Assembly (NCBI RefSeq): GCF_029428675.1
Contig: NZ_JAJNEL010000001.1
Span: 3,596,001 to 3,660,000, forward strand
Direction: 5' to 3'
DNA length: 64,000 bases
From: Streptomyces sp. JH14
GTDB lineage: Bacteria; Actinomycetota; Actinomycetes; Streptomycetales; Streptomycetaceae
This document shows positions 24,186 through 34,975 of the stretch, piece by piece. Position 1 is the stretch's first letter; each line of letters opens with the position of its first letter. The notes beneath the pieces are model-generated. The model was not told where the DNA came from, did not search any database, and saw only the letters and a list, made by a program, of their open reading frames with translations. The translations under genes and the position numbers were made by a program.

Positions 24186-27041
24186 TCACCCGGCCCGTCG
24201 TGACAGGGTTTGCCGGGAGCGGGTGAACGCCGCGGCGCCCAGCCCGGCCAGCAGCGGTACGACCACGGCCAGCAACCCGATGGTCGCCCAGGGCAGCACG
24301 ATCGGTGTGTAAGCGGACTCCATCGGCTCCACCCGCATCTGTTTCACGGCCTCACGCAGATCGACGAGCCGGAGCGCCACCGCGGGCACCAGACCGGCCG
24401 CCGTGCCGAGCAGGACGCCGGTGAGCGCGACGACCAGGCACTGGAATCCGGAGAGGGTCCGCCGTACGCGTGGGGGTGCGCCCACCGCGCTGAGCGTGGT
24501 GAGGTCCGCCTCCGCATCGGCCTTGGCGAGACCGGTCGCGATCGCGGCCGCCCCCAGGGTCACCATGCCCGCGAACAGGGAGAGGACCAGCAGGATCGTG
24601 TCCTGCCGCTCGGACGGACCGCGCGACGACTGGAGGTAGATGCCGCCGCCGGCCAGGTCGATCGCTGCCGAGACCCGCTGCTCTTCGCTGGGCGTCGTCT
24701 CATGGGCAACCGTGTAGACGGTGCCGTTCACCTCGGTGTGCAGGCCGAGCCGCTTCGCCGTCTGCAGGGGAAGGATCAGGCGGACCCCGGGCGTGGCGGC
24801 GTACTGCTCCGGTGCCTGATACACCTTCAGCCGGTCGGTACGGGTCTGGGCCGTGCCCGGGTGCAGCTTGCGGTTCGTCTTGTCGCGCTCGCTGTACCTG
24901 TGGACGGCCTTGAGGGTGACCTCGCCGTCCTTCGCGTACGCCGGGTTGAGCAGCACGGGTGTGCCGGCCGCCAGGGCCTTGGCGGCCGCGGGATCCTGGA
25001 GTTTCACATAGGTGGAGAGGAAGGCCGCGTCTCCCAGGACGACGCCACCCGCCGAGCCGTTGAACGGGTCGACGTTTATGTACTCGCCCAGACAGGCGGG
25101 GGTCCGCATCAGCTTCCTGTGCTCGTCGGCGGAGAGACTCGCGGCGAGTTTCCTGGCGCCCTTGCCGGTGAGCGGGCAGGAGTGGCCCTTGCCGGTGGGC
25201 TTGATCAGCTCGACCGAGCCGCAGCTCGCCTCGTCCTCGTAGTAGACATTGCAGTCGCTGCCCGCCCAGACCCGGCCGACGTCGGCGTGTCCACCGGTGA
25301 CGGCGAGGTTGTGTTCGACGGCGGCCCGGGCGAGGGGGAGCCGGTCGGCCGACTTGTCGCCGGAGGCCATGAGCGCAACCGTGCCGGGGGTGAGCCCCGC
25401 CGTGTACTCGTACTCCACCTCTGCCTGGCTGCTGGACATGGAGGTGGCGATCGCCACCGAACCCGCGACGGCGGCCATCACGGCCGCGACCGCCGGAGCC
25501 GTACGCCCCCGGTTGCGGGCCGCGTCACGCAACGCCATCCGTGGCGAGAGCGGGAGCCTGCGGCCGAGCCGCCCGAGGAGGCCGACGATCACCGGGATGC
25601 AGCCGAGCAGTCCGAGCTCGGCGACGACCGAACCGCCGGCGACCAGCGTCGAGTTGCCGCTGGTACCGCCGCGGACCGCGACGGCCGCACCGATCAGCAG
25701 GGTGACGAAGCCCAGCACCGGGAGTACCCGGGAGCTGTGACGGATGCCGCGACGGCCGCTGAGCGACTCCAGCACGGACTGCCGGCTCGCCACGATCGCG
25801 GGTACGAGCGCTGCCAGCAGACCGGTGACCAGACCGATCACGGCAATGATCAGCAGCTCCGACGGGCGCACGGACAGTGATCCGAAGCGGTATCCGGCCC
25901 AGTTCTCGATCACCGGGCGGAACACCACGGTGAGCAGGAGTCCCGCCGCGACACCGGCCACGGCCCCGACACCGCCGAGGACCAGCCCGCCGGAGAGCAC
26001 CACGGCCCGGACATGGCGCCGGTCGCCACCGCACGTACCGACGAGGCCGAGCTGACGGCGGGAGCGCCGGGCGCCGACCGCGAAGGCGGGTCCGGCGAGC
26101 AGCACGATCTCCAGGACGGCCATGGCGACGACGGTGATCAGTGCCGCGCTCAGCTCCTCGGAACCGCTGTACGAGTTGCCGCTCATGGTCCGGGCCATCG
26201 GGACCTCGGAGTCCGGCGGCGGGTCGAGGACGACCTGCCGGGACACGACGAGGGCACCGCGTGCATTGGCGGCGAGCACGTCGGACCAGCTCACGCCAGC
26301 CCCCTCGGCGCCCTTGACCAGCCACTTCTTGGAGTCGACGTTCGGCGGCAGCACCTTCTTGTCGTGCCGGGCGGTGTTCGTCCACGGGGCGATGACCGCC
26401 CCCGGATCGGCGTACAGGGCTTCGGACTTGAGGTCGTCGGGCCGCTCGACGACACCGGTGATGGTGTACGTGCGCTCGGCGCCGCGCAGGGTGGTGCGCG
26501 AGCCGACGTGCAGCCCCGACTTCGTCAGGAACGGCTCGGTGGCGGCCATTTCACGCTCGCCGTGCGGAAGTCTGCCCCGCACGAGGTCGACCTTGCCGCG
26601 TGCCATCGGGTCCGACGTACGGAACTCGACGATCTCGGTGGTGGTGATGCCGTACTCGGTGGTGACGCTTGCCGGGACGGACTGGATGCTTGTCGCGTGC
26701 GCGCCCCCGGGGAGTGCGGACCGGATGTCGATCGGCGGTACGGGTTCGCCGCCCGGCTGGGTGCTGTCCGGCGACGCCAGGTCGTACGACTGCCCGTCGG
26801 GCATCTGCTGGATCGGGCCCCCCATCCCCGGATCGCTGTACAGCGCGTCCGCGGAGCCCATCGCGGCCGTCAGCTTCTCGGCCTGGGTCGGCTCCACGCT
26901 GCGGTACGTCACATCGGCGGCCGTCACCCCGAGCACCGGCAGCGCGATCATCGCGACGACCAGTGCGCTGCGGCCCTTGGCTCGCATCGCGTCGCGCCGG
27001 GCGATCCTGAGGGCGGCACGCCAGCCCGTGAACACGCTCAC
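24186..27041 (-). CDS. FtsX-like ABC transporter permease
   Basis: 951 aa from GTG 27041, which overlaps the ATPase stop (GTGA). The protein starts with a short cytoplasmic segment and one membrane helix (ALVVAMIALPVLGVTAADV, about 28-46), then a long extracytoplasmic MacB-periplasmic-type domain, three helices, a second large external domain and three to four final helices: two FtsX modules in one chain, as in Gram-positive macrolide/peptide exporters. With the adjacent ATPase it would form a mechanotransmission-type exporter or sensor. The substrate is unknown. Probably controlled by the PadR gene upstream. Confidence 0.9.
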   Translation of the reverse strand: MSVFTGWRAALRIARRDAMRAKGRSALVVAMIALPVLGVTAADVTYRSVEPTQAEKLTAAMGSADALYSDPGMGGPIQQMPDGQSYDLASPDSTQPGGEPVPPIDIRSALPGGAHATSIQSVPASVTTEYGITTTEIVEFRTSDPMARGKVDLVRGRLPHGEREMAATEPFLTKSGLHVGSRTTLRGAERTYTITGVVERPDDLKSEALYADPGAVIAPWTNTARHDKKVLPPNVDSKKWLVKGAEGAGVSWSDVLAANARGALVVSRQVVLDPPPDSEVPMARTMSGNSYSGSEELSAALITVVAMAVLEIVLLAGPAFAVGARRSRRQLGLVGTCGGDRRHVRAVVLSGGLVLGGVGAVAGVAAGLLLTVVFRPVIENWAGYRFGSLSVRPSELLIIAVIGLVTGLLAALVPAIVASRQSVLESLSGRRGIRHSSRVLPVLGFVTLLIGAAVAVRGGTSGNSTLVAGGSVVAELGLLGCIPVIVGLLGRLGRRLPLSPRMALRDAARNRGRTAPAVAAVMAAVAGSVAIATSMSSSQAEVEYEYTAGLTPGTVALMASGDKSADRLPLARAAVEHNLAVTGGHADVGRVWAGSDCNVYYEDEASCGSVELIKPTGKGHSCPLTGKGARKLAASLSADEHRKLMRTPACLGEYINVDPFNGSAGGVVLGDAAFLSTYVKLQDPAAAKALAAGTPVLLNPAYAKDGEVTLKAVHRYSERDKTNRKLHPGTAQTRTDRLKVYQAPEQYAATPGVRLILPLQTAKRLGLHTEVNGTVYTVAHETTPSEEQRVSAAIDLAGGGIYLQSSRGPSERQDTILLVLSLFAGMVTLGAAAIATGLAKADAEADLTTLSAVGAPPRVRRTLSGFQCLVVALTGVLLGTAAGLVPAVALRLVDLREAVKQMRVEPMESAYTPIVLPWATIGLLAVVVPLLAGLGAAAFTRSRQTLSRRAG

Positions 27042-27823
27042 TTGGCGCCCTCGGCGGCGAGCAGCGAGTCGGCGCCGGTGGCCAGCGTCTGGTCGACGAT
27101 CGAGCCGTCGCGGAGGAACACGACCCGGTCCGCCCAGGCGGCGTACCGCGGCTCGTGCGTCACCATCACCCCGGCTGCACCCTGGTCGCACCGGTTGCGC
27201 AGCAGTGCGAGGACGGTCTCACCGGTCTCGGAGTCGAGCGCCCCGGTCGGTTCGTCGGCGAGCACCAGACGCCGGTCCCCCACCAGCGCGCGGGCGATCG
27301 CGACCCGCTGCTGCTGGCCGCCGGACATCTCGTCGGGGAACCGGTCGGCGATCTGCAGGAGGTTCATCTCCTCCAGCGCGGCACGCGCCTCCTTGCGTGC
27401 CTTGCGCACGGAGACGCCGTCGAGCTCACGCGGCAGGGCGATGTTCTCGGCGGCGGTCAGCGCCGGGATCAGGTTGTAGTCCTGGAAGACATAACCCACG
27501 CTGCGTCGGCGCAGGGCCGCGACGCCCTTGCGGCCGAGGGCGGAGATGTCCTGCCCCTCGATGATCACCTGGCCGCCGGTCGCGGTGTCGAGACCGCCGG
27601 CCAGGGTGAGCAGGGTGGACTTGCCGGAACCGGACGGACCCATCACGGCGACGAGTTCACCGGTGTGCACCGAGAGATTGATGCCGCGCAGGGCGTGCAC
27701 CTCGGCGATGCCGGTGCCGTGGGTACGTGTGAGGCTGCGGAGTTCGAGCACGGGAGCGTCGACCGACAGGGGCGTGGCGGACCGCTGGGACGACGGGGAT
27801 GCGGACGGGTCGTGCGAGGACAT
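27038..27823 (-). CDS. ABC transporter ATP-binding protein (MacB/LolD type)
   Basis: 261 aa. Walker A GPSGSGKS (62-69), signature MSGGQQQR (about 164) and Walker B RLVLADEPTGALDSETG (about 184) are all intact. The LolD/MacB type pairs with FtsX-like permeases. A variable Ser/Pro N-terminus (1-24) precedes the domain. It lies 54 nt after padR and overlaps the permease start, giving a padR-ATPase-permease transcript. Confidence 0.95.
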   Translation of the reverse strand: MSSHDPSASPSSQRSATPLSVDAPVLELRSLTRTHGTGIAEVHALRGINLSVHTGELVAVMGPSGSGKSTLLTLAGGLDTATGGQVIIEGQDISALGRKGVAALRRRSVGYVFQDYNLIPALTAAENIALPRELDGVSVRKARKEARAALEEMNLLQIADRFPDEMSGGQQQRVAIARALVGDRRLVLADEPTGALDSETGETVLALLRNRCDQGAAGVMVTHEPRYAAWADRVVFLRDGSIVDQTLATGADSLLAAEGAK

Positions 27824-27877
27824 GGTGAGGTTCCCCCCTTGGGAATGGTCTGTGGTCGAGACGGCGCACGCGGACGG

Positions 27878-28495
27878 TCAGCGCCGGGTACGCGGCCGGG
27901 CAGGCGTGCGAGCCGGGGTGCGGCCGGTCGTGTGCGCCTCAGGTTCCGGATCCGTGACGGAGGCTTCGGCGAGGCGGACCAGCCGCGCCTCGCAGTGGTC
28001 CAGCCAGCGGGCCTCGGCCTCGGCCTGGAAGATCAGCTGTTCCACCACGAGCAGCCAGGCCACCTCGTCGCGGTTGCCCGGGACATCGGCCAGGGCCTGT
28101 GCCTTCAGCCGGGTGTAGTCCTGCATCGCCTTCACGGTGTGGTGGCGCTGGGACTGGATGACGGCCCGGATGTCGACGCCGGGTGCGCCGACGGCCATGG
28201 CGAGCTTGATCGCCAGCTCGTCTCGCGGTGGGCTGCTGCGGTCGACGGGTGTCTCGAACCAGTTCCGCAGTTCGGTGCGGCCGTCGTCGGTGATCGAGTA
28301 GAGGGCGTGGCCCTGGTCGTCCTCACCGTCCTGGACCACCATGCCGTCGCGCTCCAGCCTGCTGAGCGTCGTGTACACCTGGCCGACGTTCAGGGGCCAG
28401 GTGGAGCCGGTGCGTGATTCGAATTCGGTGCGGAGCTGGGAGCCGTAACGCGGCCCGCGCTCCAGGAGGGCAAGGAGCCCATGGCGGATCGACAT
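27878..28495 (-). CDS. PadR-family transcriptional regulator
   Basis: 205 aa from ATG 28495 (MSIRHGLLALLERGPRYG). N-terminal winged helix (1-about 85, with NVGQVYTTLSRLERDGMV as recognition segment) and a C-terminal dimerising helical domain of the larger PadR subtype (Vir_act_alpha_C-like). The extreme C-terminus is a Thr/Pro/Arg tail. PadR proteins near ABC exporters commonly sense a toxic compound and derepress the pump. A dyad covers its start codon, implying autorepression. Confidence 0.9.
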   Translation of the reverse strand: MSIRHGLLALLERGPRYGSQLRTEFESRTGSTWPLNVGQVYTTLSRLERDGMVVQDGEDDQGHALYSITDDGRTELRNWFETPVDRSSPPRDELAIKLAMAVGAPGVDIRAVIQSQRHHTVKAMQDYTRLKAQALADVPGNRDEVAWLLVVEQLIFQAEAEARWLDHCEARLVRLAEASVTDPEPEAHTTGRTPARTPARPRTRR

Positions 28496-28518
28496 ACTCA
28501 GTATGTATACCGAGTATG
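28493..28518. promoter_or_regulatory. PadR-type operator over the padR start
   Basis: CATACTC (28493-28499) and GAGTATG (28512-28518) form an inverted repeat with a 12-nt spacer containing GTATAC. The left arm includes the start codon. AT-rich for this genome; a -10-like TATACA overlaps it on the minus strand. Confidence 0.65.
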
Positions 28519-28576
28519 CTGCCCGAGGCAAGCCCCTTTCGTACCACTGATGTATCTGCTGCTCTCCTGTAACAGC

Positions 28577-29602
28577 TCAGTTCGTACGCCGGATCCGGAG
28601 TCCGAGGAAGCCCAGCCCCAGTCCGACCAGGGCTATGCCGATGCCCAGTGACACCTGCTGCATCTGGTGGGCGCCGGGCCGGTCGAGGGCCCGCGGTGCC
28701 GCCCGGCCCGACTTCGGGGAGTCGTCGGACCCCGTCGTCGATCTGGGCACTGCCATGGGGGCTGCCGACGGGGCCGCCGAGGGGGGTGGCTGGTCGAACT
28801 GGCCGAGAAAGTCGTCCCGGTGCGTGAGCTCCCAGGGCGAGAACGGCCGCCCGGGCCGCAGCCGCCCCTCCGCGTCCTGGCGTCCGGCGAGCAGAGGCGG
28901 TGCATCGGGCCGGGCGGACGACCCGGCGGGCGAGCCGCCGGAATCGGAACGGGGGCCGGAAGGGGGCTGCAGGGCCGGGCCGGAGGGAGCGTCCGCGGAG
29001 CTGCCGGCCGCGGCCTTGTCCGCCTGGGTGTTGCCGGCCTGGGCGCTGTGGTCCGTGGAGGCATCGGCCGGGGCGTTGCCGTCCTCCGCCGGGCGGGCGC
29101 CTGCGGAGCTGTCGGCCGGGCCGCTGTCGCCGATGGAGTGGTTGTTCCCGGGGTGGTTGCCCCCGGCGCTGTCTCCCGGAGTGCTGCCGGACGGGGCCGA
29201 GGGCGCCGGACGTGCCGGAGGTCCTGGAAGTTCTGGTGAGGATTCGGCCGAAGGAGGGAGGGACGGTTTGCCCGAGGGGGCGGCGGACGGCCCGGTGGGC
29301 GGGGCGCCGGCGGGGGGACCCGCGAGCTCTTCCGGTGCTGCGGGAGGGACGGAGGGGGGATCCGCGGGTATGTCCGGACCCGTCGGAGAGGCGGAGAGGG
29401 GATCCGCGTCGGATATGTCCGGTGCGGCGGGCGGCGCGGCCGGCGAAGCGCTGACCGGCTCCCGCGTCCGCCCCGGCGTGCCGCCGGGTTCGCGCTGGTC
29501 CGCATGCGCCCGACCCTGTACCGGCCCCAGCGCCACCCCTATCGCTATCGCCAGACAGGCCAGGCACCTCGAAGACCGTGGAGGGAGGAGTCCTGAAGCC
29601 AT
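28577..29602 (-). CDS. Secreted Pro/Ala/Ser-rich protein with C-terminal membrane anchor
   Basis: 341 aa, no family recognised. An N-terminal signal peptide (RCLACLAIAIGVALG..., about 12-33) is followed by about 250 residues of Pro, Ala, Ser, Gly and Asp low complexity, a short more normal segment (FSPWELTHRDDFLGQFDQPP, about 255-275) and a C-terminal helix (VSLGIGIALVGLGLGFLGL) ending in RIRRTN. That topology suits a wall-spanning stalk anchored in the membrane. It lies between a kinase and padR on the same strand. No LPXTG motif is seen. Confidence 0.7.
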   Translation of the reverse strand: MASGLLPPRSSRCLACLAIAIGVALGPVQGRAHADQREPGGTPGRTREPVSASPAAPPAAPDISDADPLSASPTGPDIPADPPSVPPAAPEELAGPPAGAPPTGPSAAPSGKPSLPPSAESSPELPGPPARPAPSAPSGSTPGDSAGGNHPGNNHSIGDSGPADSSAGARPAEDGNAPADASTDHSAQAGNTQADKAAAGSSADAPSGPALQPPSGPRSDSGGSPAGSSARPDAPPLLAGRQDAEGRLRPGRPFSPWELTHRDDFLGQFDQPPPSAAPSAAPMAVPRSTTGSDDSPKSGRAAPRALDRPGAHQMQQVSLGIGIALVGLGLGFLGLRIRRTN

Positions 29603-29658
29603 GAGGTCAGCGTCACATGTGCCGATATGTCCGGCATCCGGGGTGATCGGGATGCACT

Positions 29659-29691
29659 ACGGCCCGGCACACCTCCCGCGTGCCGGGCCGT
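29659..29691 (-). terminator. Terminator after the PASTA-type kinase gene
   Basis: ACGGCCCGGCAC (29659-29670) pairs with GTGCCGGGCCGT (29680-29691), 12 bp with a 9-nt loop, 32 nt past the kinase stop. Confidence 0.7.
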
Positions 29692-29722
29692 CACTTCCCC
29701 AGGTGCGGTGCTGCCGCTTCGC

Positions 29723-31360
29723 TCAGGCCGGGTCGCCTGTGGAGATGCGCAGCTCGAAGTGGGCGCCCTTCTCGGGGACGGCGGTACCCGAAGAGGGGAA
29801 CTGGTCGATGACCTGGTCCTCGGCGTAGGCGTTCCCGGGGACCGGGATCGTTTTGATCGTCCAGCCCGCGGCCAGCGCGCATTCCTTCGCGGAGAGGATG
29901 TCCTTGTACAGGAAGCTCGGTGCGTCGACCTTGTTCGGGTCGTCGCTGTCCTCCACGGCGTCCGTGCAGTCCTCGGTCTTCATCGTCCGGTTCCGCTCCG
30001 GATCCTTGTGCTCGCCCGCCACCGGTGAGCTGGTCGGGTCGCCGCCCGTTCCCGAGCCCGGGTCGTCCTTCAGGGAAAGGACCGTGATCAGGCCGCCGAT
30101 CGCGATCAGCGCGACCACGATCGAGCCCACGATCACCGGCATGTTCCGCTTGCTGCCGCCGCTGCCGGGACCACCGCCGCCCACCGGCTGCGGAGTGACG
30201 GTGTACGGCGCCGGTGCCTGGTGCTGCATCGGCGCCGGGGTCCGGTACGCCGGATTCGCCTGCGGGTAGCCGTACGAAGGTGCCGGGGTCGGGGTCGGGG
30301 TCGGGGGACCGTACGGGCCGGGCTGCTGCTGGTACTGCTGCGGCTGGTACGGCATCTGCACGCCGTGCGCCGGGGGTGTGGACTGGTCGACCGGCGGGAA
30401 GACCGCCGAGCCGACGCCCGAACCGCTGCCGGTGGGTGCACCGCTGATGATCACAGGGGCGCCCGTCTGCCCGCCCGCGTTCAGCACGCGTGTGATCTCG
30501 TCCTGCATCGCGGCAGCACTGGGGAAGCGCTCGTTCGGATTCTTCTTCAGCGCCCGGGCAACGAGCGCGTCCATCGCCGGGGTGATCGAGCGGTTGATGG
30601 AGGACGGCGCGACCGGCTCCTCCTGGACGTGCGCATACGCGATCGCCAGCGGCGAGTCCGCGTCGAACGGGATCCGCCCGGTCAGCAGCTGGAACAGCAT
30701 GATGCCGACCGAGTAGAGGTCGGAGCGCGCGTCCACGCCACGGCCCAGCGCCTGTTCGGGGGAGAGGTACTGGGGGGTGCCGACGACCATGCCGGTCTGC
30801 GTCATCGAGGTGACACCCGACTGCATGGCACGGGCGATGCCGAAGTCCATGACCTTCACGACACCGCGCTTGGTCACCATCACGTTGCCCGGTTTGATGT
30901 CGCGGTGGACCAGGCCCATTTCGTGGCTGGTGTCCAGCGCGGCCAGCACGTCGCCTGTGACCTTGAGCGCCTTCGCGGCCGGCATCGCGCCATAGGCGCG
31001 GATGTCTGCCTGGAGTACGGAGCCGAGCGGCTCCCCTTCCACGTACTCCATGACGATGTACGGCATCAGCGCGCCGCCGAGCTCGTCCTCGCCGGTGTCG
31101 AAGACCGAAACGATGTTGGTGTGCTGCAACTTGGCAACGGCCTGTGCCTCGCGCCGGAACCGCTCACGGAAGGACTGCTCGCGCCCCAGCTCCGTGTGCA
31201 GGGTCTTGATCGCCACCTGGCGATCGAGCGCGGAGTCGTACGCCAGATATACGGACGCCATCCCGCCTTCGCCGAGCAGGTCGCGAAGCTGGTACCGGCC
31301 GCCGGCGACCGAACCGCCCGCATACCGCCCCTGGGCGCCGTGTGCGCCGTCCTGGCTCAT
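29723..31360 (-). CDS. Membrane Ser/Thr protein kinase with C-terminal PASTA-like domain
   Basis: 545 aa, a Hanks-type kinase. Kinase domain about 22-285 with the Gly loop LGEGGMASVY, catalytic HRDIKPGN, DFGIA and activation loop Thr/Ser; APE is replaced by SPE. A Pro/Gln-rich linker (about 300-400) leads to one membrane helix (about 407-430) and an external C-terminus whose last 75 residues look like a single PASTA domain (GWTIKTIPVPGNAYAEDQV, FPSSGTAVPEKG), a muropeptide-sensing fold. So it probably relays cell-wall state. Divergent from a second kinase. Minus-strand TATATA near 31401-31406 may be its -10. Confidence 0.92.
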   Translation of the reverse strand: MSQDGAHGAQGRYAGGSVAGGRYQLRDLLGEGGMASVYLAYDSALDRQVAIKTLHTELGREQSFRERFRREAQAVAKLQHTNIVSVFDTGEDELGGALMPYIVMEYVEGEPLGSVLQADIRAYGAMPAAKALKVTGDVLAALDTSHEMGLVHRDIKPGNVMVTKRGVVKVMDFGIARAMQSGVTSMTQTGMVVGTPQYLSPEQALGRGVDARSDLYSVGIMLFQLLTGRIPFDADSPLAIAYAHVQEEPVAPSSINRSITPAMDALVARALKKNPNERFPSAAAMQDEITRVLNAGGQTGAPVIISGAPTGSGSGVGSAVFPPVDQSTPPAHGVQMPYQPQQYQQQPGPYGPPTPTPTPAPSYGYPQANPAYRTPAPMQHQAPAPYTVTPQPVGGGGPGSGGSKRNMPVIVGSIVVALIAIGGLITVLSLKDDPGSGTGGDPTSSPVAGEHKDPERNRTMKTEDCTDAVEDSDDPNKVDAPSFLYKDILSAKECALAAGWTIKTIPVPGNAYAEDQVIDQFPSSGTAVPEKGAHFELRISTGDPA

Positions 31361-31664
31361 GACTTGCTTCCCCCTAGGCGCGCGTCTCGCGCGAAGATCC
31401 CTATATACGCGCCAAGTCTGCCCGAGGGGTACGACACGTCAAGCCGGGTGCCCGTTCCGTGACCCTACGCACAGGAAGAGTCTCGGAAGCGTTACAGGAC
31501 GGGCATGGAATTTGCGTGCGTGGCGCGGCAGCCGGTTGGATGGCCCGTCCCTCTCGAGAACGGGGCGTCCGGCGGAGGCTGTAGCGTGACGTGGCAATGC
31601 AGCAAGGCATGCAAGACACCGTGAGAACCCGCGGACGCGCGGACAGATACGACGGCGAGGACTG
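31361..31664. promoter_or_regulatory. Divergent promoter region between two kinase genes
   Basis: 304 nt without a gene. CTATATA near 31400-31406 is the most AT-rich spot and suits a minus-strand -10 about 40 nt before the kinase at 31360. GGGGGAA lies just before that start and GCGAGG before the plus-strand start. I see no clear dyad operator. Confidence 0.4.
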
Positions 31665-33272
<1,608 letters not shown>

Positions 33273-33309
33273 TCCCCGGGACCGTGCGGGCCGGGGACCC
33301 GCGAGGCCC

Positions 33310-34341
33310 TCACTCCGTGAAGGCCTCGCGCACCGCCTCGTACTCCCGCGTCCACCAGACCGCCAGGGCCGACACCGCAGGAAACTGCGGGTCGGCCCTT
33401 CCGTCGTGCAGGCGGTAGCGCCAGCGCAGTATCCAGAAGTCGTTGAGCCGCTCCCACCACACCCGGTGCACCGCGGCGGCGAGTTCGGCGGCGCCCGCGC
33501 CGGTCGCCCCCCGGTAGGCCCGTGCGTACGCCCGTACCTTGTCCAGCTCCAGCTTTCCGGCGGGCTGTACGAAGAAGATCGCCGCGGCCCGTACGGCCTC
33601 CTCGGCGCGCGGCTGCACCCCCAGCCGGTCCCAGTCGATGATCGCCACCGGATTCGCCCCCCGGTACAGCACGTTCAGCGGGTGGAAGTCGCCGTGCACC
33701 CAACCGGTCGCCGGGACGTCGGGGGCGGGCGGCCGGCGGTCGGCGTACTGCTCCAGGAGGGCGCGCCGCTCGACGAGACGGTGCTCGGCCAGCTCGTCGA
33801 AGGAGTCCCGGGGCCGCCGTCCGCGCGCTGCGTCGAGCAGATCGTCGATCAGGGCGAACGTGTCGGCGGCGTCCGGGCTCGCAGGTCCGCGCCCCTGGGC
33901 GGCCCCAGTCTCCATGACCTGCGCAAGGCCGGTGTGTACGGCTCCGAGGAGCGCCCCGAGCCGCTGCGACTGGGCGGTGGTCAGCTGGGCGCCCACCCGG
34001 TGCAGTCCGTCCACCCACGGGTGCAGGGCATAGCACCGGCCGCCGATCTCGGTGACCGTGCCGCCCTCCGTGTCCTCGACGGGCGGCGCGACCGGCACTC
34101 CGAGCGACTGCAGCCGCTGGGTGGCGCGGTGCTGGCGGACGATGGTCGCGCGGTCGCCGGTGGAGTCGTCGAGGTGATGCTTGAGGAAGTACGAGCCGCG
34201 GGTGGTGGACACGCGGTAGCCGTGGTTGAGCAGGCCCTGGGTGACGGGGCTGCAGGTGAGGGGCTCACCCGCGTCCGGGTAGCGCTGCAGCACCTCGATG
34301 ACCGGCGGTACGGGTGGGAGGGCTACAGATGAGCGCGGCAC
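33310..34341 (-). CDS. Aminoglycoside phosphotransferase (APH)-family protein
   Basis: 343 aa from GTG 34341. Protein-kinase-like APH fold with the catalytic loop HGDFHPLNVL (about 213-222) and metal-binding IIDWD (about 234-238). N-terminal NHGYRVSTTRGSYFLKHH holds the ATP-anchoring Lys. Members phosphorylate diverse small molecules; resistance cannot be assumed, and a homoserine/choline-kinase-like or cell-wall sugar substrate is equally possible. It lies 15 nt after the PNPOx-like gene on the same strand. Confidence 0.88.
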   Translation of the reverse strand: MPRSSVALPPVPPVIEVLQRYPDAGEPLTCSPVTQGLLNHGYRVSTTRGSYFLKHHLDDSTGDRATIVRQHRATQRLQSLGVPVAPPVEDTEGGTVTEIGGRCYALHPWVDGLHRVGAQLTTAQSQRLGALLGAVHTGLAQVMETGAAQGRGPASPDAADTFALIDDLLDAARGRRPRDSFDELAEHRLVERRALLEQYADRRPPAPDVPATGWVHGDFHPLNVLYRGANPVAIIDWDRLGVQPRAEEAVRAAAIFFVQPAGKLELDKVRAYARAYRGATGAGAAELAAAVHRVWWERLNDFWILRWRYRLHDGRADPQFPAVSALAVWWTREYEAVREAFTE

Positions 34342-34356
34342 TCACCAAATGGTAGA

Positions 34357-34857
34357 TCACGCTGTGTGGTGACTCGGCTGACTTGCGTGACGGCTCAGAG
34401 TGTGCGTAGTGACGAAGTGCGGGGCGAGCCGGAGATAGACCGGCTCGAACGGCTCGCCGTCGACCTGGAGCGGTGTCGCACCGAAGCGCGCGCGATGCTC
34501 CTCGGTCGGATGTACGACCTCGGCGGGACCGGTGAGCTGCACCGACCACAGATCGCCGCCGCCCGCGTCCCCGGTGTCCGCCGTGTTGAAGTTGTCCACC
34601 GCGTACGCGACGACGCTGCCGTCGCACGACTCCTTCCGGCCGAGCGCGTTGTGCATCCTCAGGACCACGTGCCCGTCGATCACGAGATGGCGGGCCACCG
34701 CCAGAAACGGAAGGGCCCGACGGGTCGTCGCCAGCCGGCCGTACCGCACCCGCCCGAGCAGCTCGATCGCCCCCGGCTCCATCGGTGGGGGTTCCATCGC
34801 CGGGGGTGCTGGTGCTGGTGCTGGTGGTTCCGTCGTCCGGGGTTCCGCAGAGGGCAT
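34357..34857 (-). CDS. Pyridoxamine 5'-phosphate oxidase-like (split barrel) flavin/F420-binding protein
   Basis: 166 aa from ATG 34857, preceded by GGAGAG; the longer upstream frame is high-GC noise. Pro-rich N-terminus (1-28) then a split beta-barrel: AIELLGRVRYGRLATTRRALPF and LVIDGHVVLRMHNALGRKE are typical of the PNPOx-like FMN/F420-binding family. The substrate is unknown. It sits between the response regulator and the APH gene on one strand; PNPOx-like proteins are common in DosR-type regulons, so a redox-stress link is possible. Confidence 0.85.
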   Translation of the reverse strand: MPSAEPRTTEPPAPAPAPPAMEPPPMEPGAIELLGRVRYGRLATTRRALPFLAVARHLVIDGHVVLRMHNALGRKESCDGSVVAYAVDNFNTADTGDAGGGDLWSVQLTGPAEVVHPTEEHRARFGATPLQVDGEPFEPVYLRLAPHFVTTHTLSRHASQPSHHTA

Positions 34858-34975
34858 GCGTCCACTCTCCGTCACGGTGGTGGACCCAGAAAGAGGCCGC
34901 AGCCCCGGGTCGCCCGGGACCAAGGTCCCGAAACGTCCGCGGCGACCGCGGCCCGGTGCCGCGCGCCGCGTCGGC

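Noticed and set aside
33273..33309. Possible terminator between the second kinase and the APH gene
   Set aside because: Only short interrupted pairing (CCCCGGGA with its relatives) is seen; not strong enough to call.
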